Source: Panopea generosa (lineage: Eukaryota; Mollusca; Bivalvia; Adapedonta; Hiatellidae). Taken from it: a stretch of DNA of 64,000 nucleotides. The notes under the pieces are model-generated. The model saw only the letters and a program-made list of their open reading frames with translations. It searched no databases and was not told the DNA's origin. Below, piece after piece: positions 12,601 through 24,916 of the stretch. The stretch's first letter is position 1, and each line of letters starts with the position of its first letter. A program made the position numbers and the translations under genes. Location of the stretch: positions 1,078,501 to 1,142,500 of the forward strand of contig CM055897.1 of assembly GCA_029582155.1 (NCBI GenBank), read 5' to 3'.

Positions 12601-12625
12601 TCATTCTAGATCTGATCTAGAATGA
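12601..12625. other. Perfect 25-bp palindrome (hairpin) in LINE 3' UTR
   Basis: TCATTCTAGATC, a single T, then the exact complement GATCTAGAATGA. It sits about 160 bp after the ORF stop. 3' stem-loops are used for template recognition in some LINEs; that role is an inference here. Confidence 0.9.
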
Positions 12626-13046
12626 TATTCGATTTTTTAAAATATTTTTTAAGCTTTAAGTAGCAGATGCGTTAGCATTTCCTTTCCTCCTCACATCGTA
12701 ATCTTATATAATTTTAATAACATTTTAGACAATATGTCAAGATAAGGACTGGCCTCTCATTTTTTACGGTGTATATATATGTTGAAACGTGGTGTGTTAT
12801 ATGTGCTATTATGCAGGTATGTTTGCTAGTCTGTAAGGTTATCAGTAAATATATAAACAACAAGTATTATTAATTGTGACAAATTGGTTTAAAATATGTA
12901 TTGATATGTTTTACATATAATATAGTCTCTTATAATTCTTTATAGAATGGCATGGCTAACTGCTAAATATAATGTTTAATTTAATGTATATACTGTGTAT
13001 TAACCATGATGAGATTTAAATAAAGAAATATCTATCTATCTATCTA

Positions 13047-13896
13047 TACTGGTGTACTTGACTTGCATACATTATTTTAGAAATAGTTTTTATGGTTAAA
13101 AGTGCAGCGTACCCCTTTAGCTGGAAAGGTATCGTGAATATTTACGATCACCCAGATGTTATATAGGAGTAATTATATCCATGTTACCTTTACAGCTTTA
13201 AGGGGCCCACGCCATTTTTTTGTTTTTCAATTTACACTTTATAATAATACAAGTGAACTAGGTGATTATATTAAATAAAAAAAAATGTTTTTATAGGAAA
13301 CATGTATCAATTTAAAGTAATTTGTCAGATAATGTCATCAAAGAGCTTGACAAATCATGTGAAGGTATTGGAGTTAATACATTTTTAATGGGAGACAAAA
13401 TTATGTTTTGCTAATTTTAACAAAAAGGATTTCTATTAAATAAAGGTTACAATTAGTATTGGGATGAAATTTTAAAATAATGATGATTGGATAATGGCAC
13501 TTCTTCGCTGAATTAAACAGAAACAAATAATTTCTGTTTTAAAAACGATTTGACATTCGATAGTCAATGGCAAATGTTACACTAGTGATTGTCATCGCCA
13601 TAAATTGTTGACGATGTGGTTCGGGTTATATTTTCTTTGTATTATAGCTAACCAATTATGACTATTTTGTAAGGATTCACTTCCAGAATATGATATTAAA
13701 TTTTAGAGAAAATGATATTCCACAGTAAGTGTACCAAACATTAGGTTGTAGCTTACAGTATATATATTGGATACATTATCACTTTCTTTATGTTATTTTG
13801 ATTGTTTCAGTAAATTGGTATTGGTTTCATTATTTTGTTTCCCGTTAATTAGTTTAATATACTAATTTATCTTAGCGCGATTGCGATGAGAACTCA
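13047..13896. other. Non-coding stretch
   Basis: No gene or obvious repeat. Confidence 0.45.
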
Positions 13897-14030
13897 GAGC
13901 TTATATTAACCGCTCTCGAGTTCGTATCCTGGGTAGAACAAGATATGAGTTGTTTTGTTTCAAAGATATCGGCTCGAACTTTGGATCGATCCCGCAACGT
14001 CTAAGATCGTGTTGCCGTGGCTTCGTTGGT
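13897..14030 (-). repeat. SINE-like fragment, inverted, diverged
   Basis: AACCGCTCTCGAG, CCTGGGTAGAAC and GGATCGATCCCGCAAC align with the 6.4-kb copy in the same order and spacing class. Heavily mutated. Confidence 0.55.
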
Positions 14031-15892
14031 TTCTGCGTTTTGTCTGTACCGGTACTGTAAGTTAAAAACCATGCATCTTTAGAAACCTAAATTCCAGTAT
14101 TATCTTTAATCTTGAATTACATTGACCTTTTTTGTATTGTCATCTTTGTAGGATATTTGTTAACTATATTTAACAAACAATAACAAAAACAGATGGTTTT
14201 CTTGTACATAAAAATGGTTAAATAATAAACATACACATAAAATCAATATATGACCCGTTTAAATCAATTTCTATCAAAATGCAATTCAAGCTGTGTAATG
14301 TTACTAAAATTACCAATGTTGATTTTTATATTATATTTGCTTTTACAGGGAAATTCTTTTTTATATAACATTGTCCAGGTCGTTTTACTATATTTAGTAG
14401 TTTCTCACTATCTTTAATCAATAACATTTGCATACTCCTCCGCATCTTTCATATCAAACAATACAATCTAACCATAAAACCCAATCATTTTATTGTGAAA
14501 ATAATACTTTAATACATGACAATGATTTAACAAACATGACAATGATTAGCAACTAATTTAAACCTTTTTTTCTATTTAAATTGATTATAATAAAATACTA
14601 GAACACGTTCTATGACGTTCGATGAAACAACGTATCCTTAAGTATAGTTACGTAGTTCATAAGATCGAAGTAATGTAGTACAGTTAAGATCAAGACAGAA
14701 AAACGTAATTGAGATTATGCAAAGCGTTTAGTTTCTGTGATATGGTATTGTATGGCTTATACTGTGATATGTTGTCTCCATACAGAAGGCATTTTGTACG
14801 TTTTGGGTGAAATGGTCTTGTCGAGTTAAATAATGGTGACGTTGTGCATTTGGAAAAAAATAATGCTCAGCATGTTCAACTTTACAACAATGTGAACAGC
14901 AAGAATTAGTTCTAATATGATCACAGAACAAGTCATTATTTAAAATATTGCAATTATTTCTTAGTCTTGCCAATATAACTGAAAATGTTCAATTACCATA
15001 ATGACAGTGTTGGGGGTATTGAACTATTATTTTGTTTCATAGATTGGTTAAATGTAGCTAACGAAGCAGCAGACAAAAAGGTCATATGCCTGTAATGTTC
15101 TGCAATACGAAAGAGTTTTCTATCCACATTCTACATATAAATTTTCAGTAGATACGGATCTGGATACGCCAGTGACTATACATGCAACTTGTAATTTATC
15201 TAGCGACATCGATGATTAATCAGTGCAATTGTTCCAAACTAGAGATGAACATTCCAAAATTGTTCGAACATACGAAATGTAAATCTGATTGAAGGATTTT
15301 CAACCAATGGAGAATTTTGAAAAGGCGACATATTATACTTATCGCTTATGAAGCAGATTTTAAAACATCTCACTCATGACTTAAAGCTCTTAAATGCTCT
15401 TAAAAAAGATAAAATTAAAAACCATTTGTAATTGCATGATTGATATTTTTATGTTGCTGCTTTTGTTGTCGATGTATGTAAAGCAATGCCATGTAATTTT
15501 TCCGTCTTTATTTGCGTGTTTAAGAAATTGCAATTTTCATAACATAAAGAATGATATGTCTTATGAGTTGGGTGTTTTTTAATATTCATTAACATGTTTG
15601 CATATGTTTTAAACATAATATGTATTGTACACGTCATATGAATAAATAAATAACATATATGATTATATGTGAACATGTGAATAAACGAATTACAATTTAA
15701 GTCCGGGCCCAGCTAGGCACATCTTCAAAAACAAACTGTAAAACACTTTAATTCGCGAATTTGCTCTAATTTGTCCGATTTGATATATTTGCGAAATGTT
15801 AAATTCGCGACGTTCGAAAAGTGAAACTGCCGGAAATGCAATTTTTATTCGGATATTTTTAACATTCGGACAGTGAAGATGATTGTTATTTT
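14031..15892. other. Non-coding stretch
   Basis: Short open frames at 14728-14973 (-) and 15394-15582 (+) show no recognisable domain and have no support. Confidence 0.45.
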
Positions 15893-15932
15893 AACTTCGA
15901 ATTCACGACGGTTGAAACTAGAAAATAATAGT
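15893..15932 (+). repeat. 40-bp dispersed repeat, copy 1
   Basis: AACTTCGAATTCACGACGGT and the following GAAACTAGA-AATAATAG recur almost unchanged at 20575-20614. The flanks are only weakly similar. The upstream segment 15755-15840 has several TTCGCGAA/CGCGA words, so a larger diverged element is possible. Confidence 0.7.
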
Positions 15933-16384
15933 CAAAGTCAAGTTCTCTTTAACAAAAAGTTTTTACAGCATATTAATACTCAATTTTAGATGGTCAAATC
16001 AAACGTTCTTCGCAACACTATGATATAAATAACTACAAAAGTTGCCAGTCTGTACCATGATCTTCTTTGTGAATAGTTTCAATGGCAACACTTTGATACA
16101 TTCTCTTTGTAAAAATTCAATACCTTAATGGCATAAAAAGGTAAGGATCATTTTTATCAATCATTTAACAATTTGTATATTCTTCGAGATTCAAACATAC
16201 AATTACATCAGTTTAGAAATAGTTACATGTTACTCCAATATAGCTATAAATATTCAAAACCGTTGTTATGTCCTATGAAAGCTACATAAGTGCCGTTGGC
16301 TTTAGCTATGTACCAATATGAAAAATGACACACCTGTCCTAGTTAATGATCTGTTTTTTTTACATGTGTAATTAGAATAGTATA

Positions 16385-17398
16385 CGTGGGGTTATCCAGA
16401 AGTTCAAGGACAAATTGAACTAAATCCATATTCACGCAAGTACATCGCTATATTTTGCACAGCTTAAGATTTGGTGTATTTGTCATCGATGTACATAATT
16501 TTTATGCATTTCTTATGTAATAATTATGTTATTGTCTCTATAGCATCATGCATACATGGTTAGTGCCGCAGCTCAAAGTGTTGAACAATTTCACAGATAA
16601 ATATTTGAAAAATAACAATGATTTCCCTGTAAAACTCGCGGTAATACATATATTATTGATGACAATTCATCAATGTCTACATTCGTCAGTCCAGTTATAG
16701 TATGGCGCGCAAGGGTTAGGAGTTTAAACAAACTTACATAAAAACACAATCTCGTTAATAAGCAAAACTTCTGTCTGAGGAAAAGATGAAACAATGAAAT
16801 TTGTGTCAATATTAGTAAAACACTGATCCAGGTGATATACATGCTTAGTAAAGCTCCGAGAATGTTAGTTGAAGTTTGTTTTGTAATCTTTAACGGTACA
16901 GTGAAGAACAAGAAGCAATAATGGATGATAACATGTGTGGTCGCCCTGTGTCAAAATCGCGTCAACACCACAGCAACGTAGTAAAAGGTGCCTCAATAAG
17001 GATCGCCGTAATACAATTAATGAACTATGCTGTGAATTAAGTATAGGTTACGGTACATTGCACATGGTTATTAAGAATGAATAACATGCAAGTCCTTAGA
17101 GTGAACAAAGGGTTCCTCGATTGCTAATATGTATGAGTTTAGCAACAAGCAAGAGTAGGGAAATTACTTGTGAAATGAATTGACGTCGCGACGACGTAAC
17201 GTAAATCTGACCTGCGGCAGATAGGCGTACAAGACATTTTTGAAAGACATGTTACTATTTTATATGAATATATATTTTCTTCATGTTTTGCCTACTGTTT
17301 GAAGTGATGTTAAATATATACATGTAAAACTCCAAATAAATCCGACATGTCCTCTTCATTTTATGAGATTTGTTCACGAACTTCTGGATAACCACTCG
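16385..17398 (+). mobile_element. mariner-like element with imperfect TIRs
   Basis: The left end CGTGGGGTTATCCAGAAGTT (16385 on) is complementary to the right end ...GAACTTCTGGATAACCACTCG (ending 17398). Roughly 30 bp pair with a few mismatches. TA dinucleotides flank both ends (16383-16384 and 17399-17400). At 1014 bp it is shorter than a full mariner (about 1.3 kb). It carries a fragmentary transposase at 16925-17175. Confidence 0.85.
16925..17175 (+). pseudogene. mariner transposase N-terminal remnant
   Basis: With frame shifts one reads DRRNTINELCCELSIGYGTL, matching the second helix-turn-helix of mariner transposases (pattern 'D.R.T..E...EL.IS.G..H'), then VPRLL and a K...R..I..EM block corresponding to 'WVPR.LT..qk..R'. 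Stops interrupt it and no DDD catalytic core is recognisable. Confidence 0.6.
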
Positions 17399-17619
17399 TA
17401 TCTTACTTTGTCAAAATAGAGATTGAAACTTTTATATGGATTTACATGTACTTGTTTCCATACCTATATATTTATTAAATATATTTTAATTATACGAGAC
17501 ACATTTAGATATAACTTTTTTTTACATTTATTTACGTTATTATTTATTTTTCTCAAATTAATATTTAACGCATTGTATTTTATGTTAAATACCCAACTGA
17601 GTGCGCTTCTAACGGATAG

Positions 17620-19121
17620 CAATTCAATTAAATTCAAATCAAATTTTATTGGCAATTTCGGCAAACATTTGCCTTTGGCCATTTACAAAGTTTTTAAATA
17701 AATATGGCCAAGACACAATACATAACAAAATCATAAATATCATTCACATACAAGTTACGTACTAAGCTATACCCATGTTGAGTATAAGAAACAGTTACAT
17801 TATATAGGGATTGTAAAGTAGTTTTATTATCAAATATTATTTACTTGTTCTAGTGCTCTAATCTTAAAAGCTTCAGATACATATTTTCCTATTTTTAAAA
17901 TAGTTTTCTTGTTTTTATTTGACATAATACTTGAGAATTTCTGAACTGTAGGCCAAGATGAACTATTCAAATATAATATTCTGATGCTATGGTATCTTGG
18001 GCAACATAGTAAGAAATGACATTCAGTTTCAACAACTTTCATGGAACATAATTTACATAGCCTATTTTCTCTATCTATATTATTAAATCTTCCAAATTCA
18101 ATTTTTAACGTGGGAGCTTAATCTAAGGCACGTTAACTGTTTTCTAATGGCATTATTTTTTTTAACATCTAAATAGTCTTCAAAAATAAACTGTTTCTTG
18201 AATTTCCTAAACTATTCCAATTTAGGCAATTCTTCAGTGCCAGTATTCCAACTCTGGATATGCTGATCACGTATTCTTTGTCTAAACGTGGGTAGATAAT
18301 TTACGTCTGTATTAAAGTTTAACCATAGTTCACCAAATCCTAGTGTATCCAAATATCCCTTCACATTACTCGCCCAACATTTACCAGTGATAGATTTACA
18401 TTTATCAATAAAATATCTATATATAATAGAATTTGGGCTTTTCAAAATCTTAGTCTAGAATTTTAATGCTCTCTCTTTAGCTATTATTGACAGTGGATAT
18501 CTTCCTAGTTCCCCTAACTTAGCTAGATTTAAGGTTTGCTGACGAACACCTAAAATACGTTTGCAAAATTTAATATGAATTTTATCCACTTCCTTGAAAT
18601 CATAGATACCCCAGACTTCCGCCCCATATAAGATAATAGGTACCACCATCGAGTCAAAAAGGGATAACTTGGTTTTAATGTCGAGATTAAGTCTATCACA
18701 AACAGATAGTAAGTTATTATAAGCCTTCAATGCTTGTTCAGATAACGCGTTCACAGCGTGTGTCATATTACCCGTGTGAGTGAATTTTATACCTGAATAA
18801 GCTTTTTCGTAGTCAATGAATGCACAATATAGTTTGGATTTATTAGCTAAAATCTTTTGAATAATTGAATGAAGAATAAATATACTATCAGTTGTATTTC
18901 GGTTATCCCTGAAGCCAAATTGTGAAGCGTTAAATACATTTACAGATTCGCACCAGCGATTAATTCGGTTCCGTAAAACCAATAAAAATAGTTTCGAGAT
19001 TATATTTACAAGAGTAATTCCTTGAAAATTACTAGGGTCAGTTTTATCTCCTTTTTTATGAATAGGAACTATAACTCCCCTACACCACGCATCAGGGTAT
19101 ATACCACTAACTGTACACTCT
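17620..19121 (-). mobile_element. 5'-truncated, internally deleted LINE (minus strand)
   Basis: On the minus strand it starts inside the RT domain at 19121 and ends in a 3' UTR that reaches GGCAAATGTTTGCCG, AATAAAATTTGATTTG and a TTGAATTTAATTG-type tail near 17620. The 3' UTR resembles the fragment at 45.55-45.77 kb (shared GTATTGTGTCTTGGCCATAT region), so a second copy of the family is in this window. Confidence 0.85.
17830..19121 (-). pseudogene. LINE ORF2 (reverse transcriptase), broken
   Basis: Order on the minus strand: PIHKKGDKTDPSNFQGITL (RT motif 1; NF replaces the usual NYRPI), NASQFGFRDNRNTTDSIF (motif 2), CAFIDYEKAY (motif A with catalytic Asp). It then jumps directly to IKFTHTGNM, so motifs B and C (the YADD box) are deleted. 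The thumb VPIILYGAEVWG is followed by stops. A second frame covers 18212-18445, and a C-terminal knuckle CKLC...CHFLLCC lies at 17990-18057. Inactive. Confidence 0.88.
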
Positions 19122-20574
19122 TTTGTTTATTCACGCTATAACAATGTAGAGTCGATTAGAAATACGGTAAAAATATTGACAGAATAGAAAATATGTACAT
19201 GGTAGCCCATGTCGCTAAAATCACAGTTTCAGACAAATACATATCAAGGAATCTGGCTCAAAATAATTTCAGACTGTTCCCTAAATTGTGAGAAAATATC
19301 TGGCTTAATGCATATTTGAATTGGATGCTATGTGCATAGGTAGCCGCCATATATATTCTCCGCGCATGTCGTATACACTAGGAACTCTGAGACCTGCTTA
19401 AAGTCTTAATCGATGCAGAAAATCAATGGCATGTACTAAATAACATATACTTTAGTACGTTATATAGTATTTTAGTACATAGTCAGTACAATAAAATGTA
19501 TTATAAGATCATTTGTCAGCGTTGTTCAGTACATTTGAAAAATACAGGTAAACAGTGCAATTCAGAGCCTCTGTTCCGCTAGCGATTTTGAAATACGTTC
19601 ACATACGATCATAAAGATCATTATATACACGTGGGTATTATATATATCGTATGTGATTATATTTATCCTTAATGATAGAGTAATTTAAACAAATGTAGCT
19701 AAATTCCTTATGATATGGTAACCAAAAAGACAGCAATAATAATCTACTTTTAAAACTGTCCAATTTTACAAACGTGATGACAGAACCGACTGAAATCTTT
19801 TAAATAAGTAGTGAAAGCACATTTTATCTCCAAACTTAAAACAATATTTCTATCATGTCAGATGTAATGTTTATTAATATCATCTAGAAATGTTTTTTAT
19901 ATTATCAATGAAATTCGTTTTTAAGAAACAATTAGTATAAGTATTATCGAACTGTGCATATCATGGATTTTATAACAAAATGTTAGCATTTTCAAATTTG
20001 GTAAATTTATATAATTATATGTAAACTTCCTGATTCACAGAGATACACAAAGCAGTGTCGCGGGATCGGAAAATTACCAAGAATTATAAGCGAAATTGAT
20101 CCGGTAAGTGTGTGTAAATTTTATCGTTTTAATAGACCTTCATTTATCTAAATATTTAATAATAATAATATATTATACCAAGGGATTAGACATAGACGGC
20201 ATCGCAACTGGCGCCGATATCCAAAAACTTTATGTGGTGCCAGCTGTTAACCCATAACTCTCCACGCGGATAGCCTGTTAAAAAGCGAGTTTCGCCTGCT
20301 ACAAGTAATTGATAGTTGGCATTTCAGAAAAATAACGGGAGATGCTTGCAGAGACTTTCGTAACATATCAACATTTTCCGTTATCTTGTTTCGTTTTAAT
20401 GTTTTACTTATTTTAAATAAATAAAACAATAAACAAGATTATGCATAGTAAAGATATGAATACGAAAAAGTATGATTATAAGATAAGATATACATTGCAA
20501 CAAATACATAGGAATTGCAAATACATGTTATCGAGCATGTTAATTAATTTCAGCGAGGCGCTCTACAGATTTTT
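19122..20574. other. Non-coding stretch
   Basis: No supported gene. TA-rich runs occur near 20158-20175. Confidence 0.45.
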
Positions 20575-20614
20575 CAACTTCGAATTCACGACGGTTGAAA
20601 CTAGAGAATAATAG
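20575..20614 (+). repeat. 40-bp dispersed repeat, copy 2
   Basis: Near-identical to 15893-15932, differing at about one base, in the same orientation. Confidence 0.7.
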
Positions 20615-20764
20615 CCAATTCAATTATAAAGTGCAATCCGCGAAAGTAAATTATAATTATACAACGAAATAGACAAATATAAATAATAAAAATACATATG
20701 AAAACCAATAATAGAAAATAGCTAGAGTGTTGCTTTATTTTAATCGATTAATTAAATCAGTAAT

Positions 20765-20955
20765 CTATCTACAGAGACTCGCAGGAGCCGGTGTTTCTCG
20801 TTAGAATACGTAAGCACCTATTGTTCCCCAATCACGTGACCGTGATATTTGCGACAGTGGCGTGGAACGCACCTGCAACGGTGTAAACAATAGTATATCT
20901 TGATCACGTGGCTCTAGGAGGTCAGGCATTTGTTTACTATACCGGAAGAAGATTC
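20765..20955. other. Locally GC-richer segment with two CACGTG sites
   Basis: This segment is richer in G+C than its surroundings. It contains ATCACGTGACCGTGAT (near 20831) and GATCACGTGGC (near 20902), both with the E-box core CACGTG, plus other CpG-containing words. It has no open frame of note. It could be a regulatory island or a remnant of a repeat. Confidence 0.3.
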
Positions 20956-21910
20956 TGTCATTCTCTGTTATTTAGTCACTGATTAAACTCAATTGTTATA
21001 TTTTGGGTAGGACGGCAATTTTATTCGGGTTCATTCTGATGTCTTCCTCCACCAGTAAATCTTGACATGCTATTTACTTATATTGAGATATATTGAAACT
21101 GATGTTAAACCATATTAAAAAAAAGAACTTGTCAACAATTGTACAATATCCTAAAACCAGGATTCTAGTATTCCCGTATTTGGTGCATGTATATTTTTAT
21201 ATATTCTTACGTAACTAGTTTTATGGAGATAAATCTGTATAATGCACATATGAAATTTAGATTTTATATGTATACAGGCCGTAAAATTGGATGTTTGATA
21301 TCACTTCACTACTCTATCACTGACTCTTTAATTAATTGATTATTATCGATGATATGATGTTATGCTACATGCATCCTGTCATAAACCCTGGGTCATAAAA
21401 TCGGGGATGATTAATATATTTATGCACGAAATATCACACGGTGTGGATGAGTGTGGTAGATAAAGCCAGACTTAAAATATAGGTTAATTCAAATATCATG
21501 TCTTCTTCGTTTATACATCGTAATATTGAAATTATTTGTATATGCTTTTACTGAAATGAAGCATTTTATATACGTATTTGGAAAGTTAGATTACTTAAAA
21601 CATACGCGTACAACTTTGTAAGAGTGTCGATTTATCAAGGAGTTCTTTTCATTCAGAAATTCTAGCTAGCTTATAATATCTAACGAGTTATATCCGAATA
21701 TACGGTATAACCGAATACTTGAATTTATAAGAAATAAACGCAATATATCAACCATATTCAATTTGCGATTGGATCTACAAATTCAAGTTAACAATGTTGG
21801 CATTTAATTTGTTTGTGAAAAAAGGTATTTATGCATCGAATCAGATTAATAATTTGAATGTACAAATTACGTGATAAATTGGATAATTTTACGAAAAAAA
21901 CATAAAATGG

Positions 21911-22145
21911 TCACATTTTGCACACACATTTTATGTAAGCCGTACATTCCAACTGTAATATAATGCATCAAACTTAACTTTACCCTTTAACTAAACTTTA
22001 AATGCATTTTATCGTTGATATGTTATTCACAGATGTAAACGATATTCCCATAAAATATCTCCTGTGGCAGTCTCGCAGCAACGCACAACACGTTATTCGA
22101 CACACATCAGAACGCTTGGGGAGATTGCAATGCGATTTTTGTTTC
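21911..22145 (+). repeat. Diverged direct duplication, copy A
   Basis: Aligns with 22762-22986. Shared words are ACATTCCAACTGTAATATA, TTATCGTTGATATGTTATT, GTAAACGATATTCC and CAGTCTCGCA, in the same order. It produces the spurious 84-codon frame at 22002-22256. Confidence 0.8.
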
Positions 22146-22761
22146 CATTCGACAGTTGAGACAATTTGGACATTTTGTCACGTTTGCTTGATTTCGAATC
22201 GGATGTTGGGTGAAGATAATTATGACAGTTTTAGATTGAGTGTTGGTATGTCGTAACATGTAAGGTTAATTGATTTTTTGATAATATTTATTATCTTAAA
22301 ATTCTAATACGAAAGGCATTATATAATATATTCGTGCGTGTGTACATTGATGTCATTGTTTATTTGTATATTATAATGAGATGGATACAAAATAAATATA
22401 AACCAAAATATTTTGTGAAAAAGCAATCTTATCAACCCCCATATGTTGTCCGTTATATTTTGAACAACAAATATCTTTGAAAACAAGACGTTTTAATTAA
22501 GAGCCATTGATTACAGTGATCGAGTACTGAATTTCTTTATATACAGAACACGTGTATTATTAATTGTTGAGTAAGACGTTCAATACAAACAAAAATAGTA
22601 CAAAAACTCTAGAATACGATTGCTTCGTGGCCAATATTAAAACTGGTGATAACTTTGTATCACCAGTCGTCCATAGCACTGATTAATCAATTTACATCGA
22701 CATTGGCTGTTTTTATTATTCGTCTTTATTCAGCAAGTGTTTACAAATGTCTAGACTTCGA

Positions 22762-22986
22762 TCACATTTTACACAAACATTTGATAAAAGCCGAACATTC
22801 CAACTGTAATATACTGTATCAAATTTTACGCTACCCTTTCGATATACTTTAAATTCATTTCATCGTTGATATGTTATTTACAGTTGTAAACGATATTCCT
22901 CTGAACAATCTATTGTGACAGTCTCGCAATATCGTCCAGCACAATATCTGAAACACTTAAGAACGCTTGAGATGTTGATGCGAAGT
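22762..22986 (+). repeat. Diverged direct duplication, copy B
   Basis: Second copy of the 21911-22145 segment, same orientation, start about 850 bp further on, with many substitutions and small indels. No terminal inverted repeats were seen, so I call it a segmental duplication or an unclassified repeat. Confidence 0.8.
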
Positions 22987-24690
22987 TTGAACACCAGATT
23001 GAGAATAACTCTATTGTACAGATGACACAATCTGCTATCTTATTTACATTAATAAATCATTGAAGATATCGTTTTTTATTGTCGTAATATTTAGATCTAA
23101 GACTTAGTGTATACACTTCTCTCTTACATATTGTTATAATGCGGATTTGAAAGAGAAACCTCTATATTTTGAAATTGTAGAAAAACTATGATATGTCACA
23201 AATTTTCTTTTTTACCAAAACAACATAATGTAAAGAGGCAGACGAAGACTAAAGCAACAACGGGGCAAAGTAAGATTCCATTTACGATGATGTATTGTCA
23301 TGTTGTCTTGTGTAGTTTTATGTATCTGCCTCAAGACTTCAAACGCTTAGCTTCGCTGTGTTGTTTTGCAGTCAATAAATCCGTTACAAAACGATAGTCC
23401 ACGATACATCACGAAAAAATAGTTATAATTATAATTTATTCGAACAATCACTTGATATCACAATCATAAAGAACAATGGTAAACTTAACCCCGATTAATT
23501 ATTACTAATAAATTTCTATTTAAGAAGTGCACGCTCTTGCAAACTATTTTCCGTTTTATTAGCATTCGGAACACCTTCCAAAATTCTACGAATTAAGTGC
23601 GTAAGCAGTGACCAAAGGGTTCCGAATAAAAATGGTTGGACATTGCTACAAAACCATTGCTTCTGACATAATATGTAAAATGTATCTGAGGAATGACGAC
23701 CAGGCGCTCTCTACAAGATATGTCCACCGCTCTGCTAATACTGGGATTATAGCCTGCTGTAACTGTGGCACTATTAACTGAAAGTAAAAATACACTTTTT
23801 ACACAGTATTTCAGAAATATTGCAACCTTTACGAGAAATAACCTTATAAATTTAAATATTTTTTAGACTAAATTAATGTTTAAAATTTATCATATTAAAG
23901 GCGAAAAAATCAGGACTTTTTAAAATTTCAAAATTGGCTAAAAACATTTTTCCAATAAACTTTACCTATATATACTCCCCGTATTGCCAAACATATCTAA
24001 ACATGCCAAAATAATATATTAAAGAGTGTTTCCTTACTTTGGGTTAGGGTTAGATTTTCCGCTTAAAATGGCAACAGATTTTGTGACGCAGTAAATGAGT
24101 CACGTGATTTCATTTCATGATTTTAATTGGATCCGTTATTCAGATTTACACGTAGTAAAATTGTTGAATCTTAGAAAGAGCCAGAATGACGATGCCAAGA
24201 TCGTAAAACAGTATTTAAATGTTGTCTATTATTAGAATGGGGATTTCGTTTTCCACTCCAATTTGCTTATCGATTTTTGTCACGTTTTGGTACATTTGAC
24301 ATACTAAATTATTTAATTTAAATTTATTATTGATACGTATTAATTGTTTAAGACATTTATAGTGTTAAGTCCTTATACGAACACTTTAATGTCATATAAA
24401 TAAAGTTAACTTCAAGTTGAATGCGTTGTATAATATATAAACTTTATTTGATTATGATATCACAGTCGAAATCTTAAAAAAACTGACAAATTAGTATCGA
24501 CACAATTCACTCATTGTTCTAGTTATTGCACCAATGACAATATTTAGGAAACGCTTTTGTTCTGTAAATGATGTGTACAAATTTTCTTTCTGAAAAAGTA
24601 ATTAAGAAATCTACTGATGCTTATTCTGTATATTATTGTACAGAATAAATAACATTGACAGTTTTATGTAAATACTGTTGTAATACTCAC
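22987..24690. other. Non-coding stretch (start of the second globin intron)
   Basis: Contains the splice donor of globin exon 2 at its right edge (GTGAGTATTA on the minus strand, 24690-24681). I found no exon for globin helices G/H here. Confidence 0.5.
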
Positions 24691-24916
24691 GTCCAGATAT
24701 TCTATTTTGATGTTATACATCACGTGTTTTTGACCCAGGTCATACAGAAGTTTTTCCAATCTGTCTATTTTATCTATTCTCGATATACATTTGTCCACGG
24801 TGTTCATCACCCGCAGTCCGTGCTCCCTGAGACGCTCGTTGCTCCGTAGTTCATCTGCTGTCAGTCCTCGAAAATGCACAAACAGCTGTTGGACATCCGG
24901 GTATTTTTCAAATAAC
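24691..24916 (-). CDS. Globin X-like gene, exon 2 (helices B end to G start)
   Basis: Minus-strand exon of 226 nt. The acceptor TTTTAAAATTTCAG ends at 24917 and the donor GTGAGT starts at 24690. The first base completes an Arg codon split by a phase-2 intron; 75 codons follow and the exon ends in phase 0. Key residues (numbered from the Met-Gly-Cys start): Pro70 (C2), Phe76 (CD1), Phe79 (CD4), distal His96 (E7, in LREHGLRVM), Val100 (E11) and proximal His128 (F8, in DLGQKH). It ends EYLD, aligning with KYLE of myoglobin, whose second intron (G7.0) lies at the same place. Both haem ligands are present, so haem binding is expected, possibly hexacoordinate as in neuroglobin/globin X. No stop or frameshift. 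The following exon is not in view. Confidence 0.95.

Larger units (their letters stand above)
11371..13046 (+). mobile_element. 5'-truncated CR1/Jockey-like LINE with (ATCT)n tail
   Basis: Begins abruptly inside the reverse-transcriptase thumb region. It runs through the ORF2 C-terminus and a ~600-bp 3' UTR, and ends in AATAAAGAAAT followed by ATCT repeats (about 13027-13046). Five-prime truncation plus a short microsatellite tail is what target-primed reverse transcription leaves. A perfect 12-bp-arm hairpin lies in the 3' UTR (12601-12625). Confidence 0.85.

Noticed and set aside
24655-24849. 64-codon plus-strand ORF
   Set aside because: Antisense of globin exon 2.
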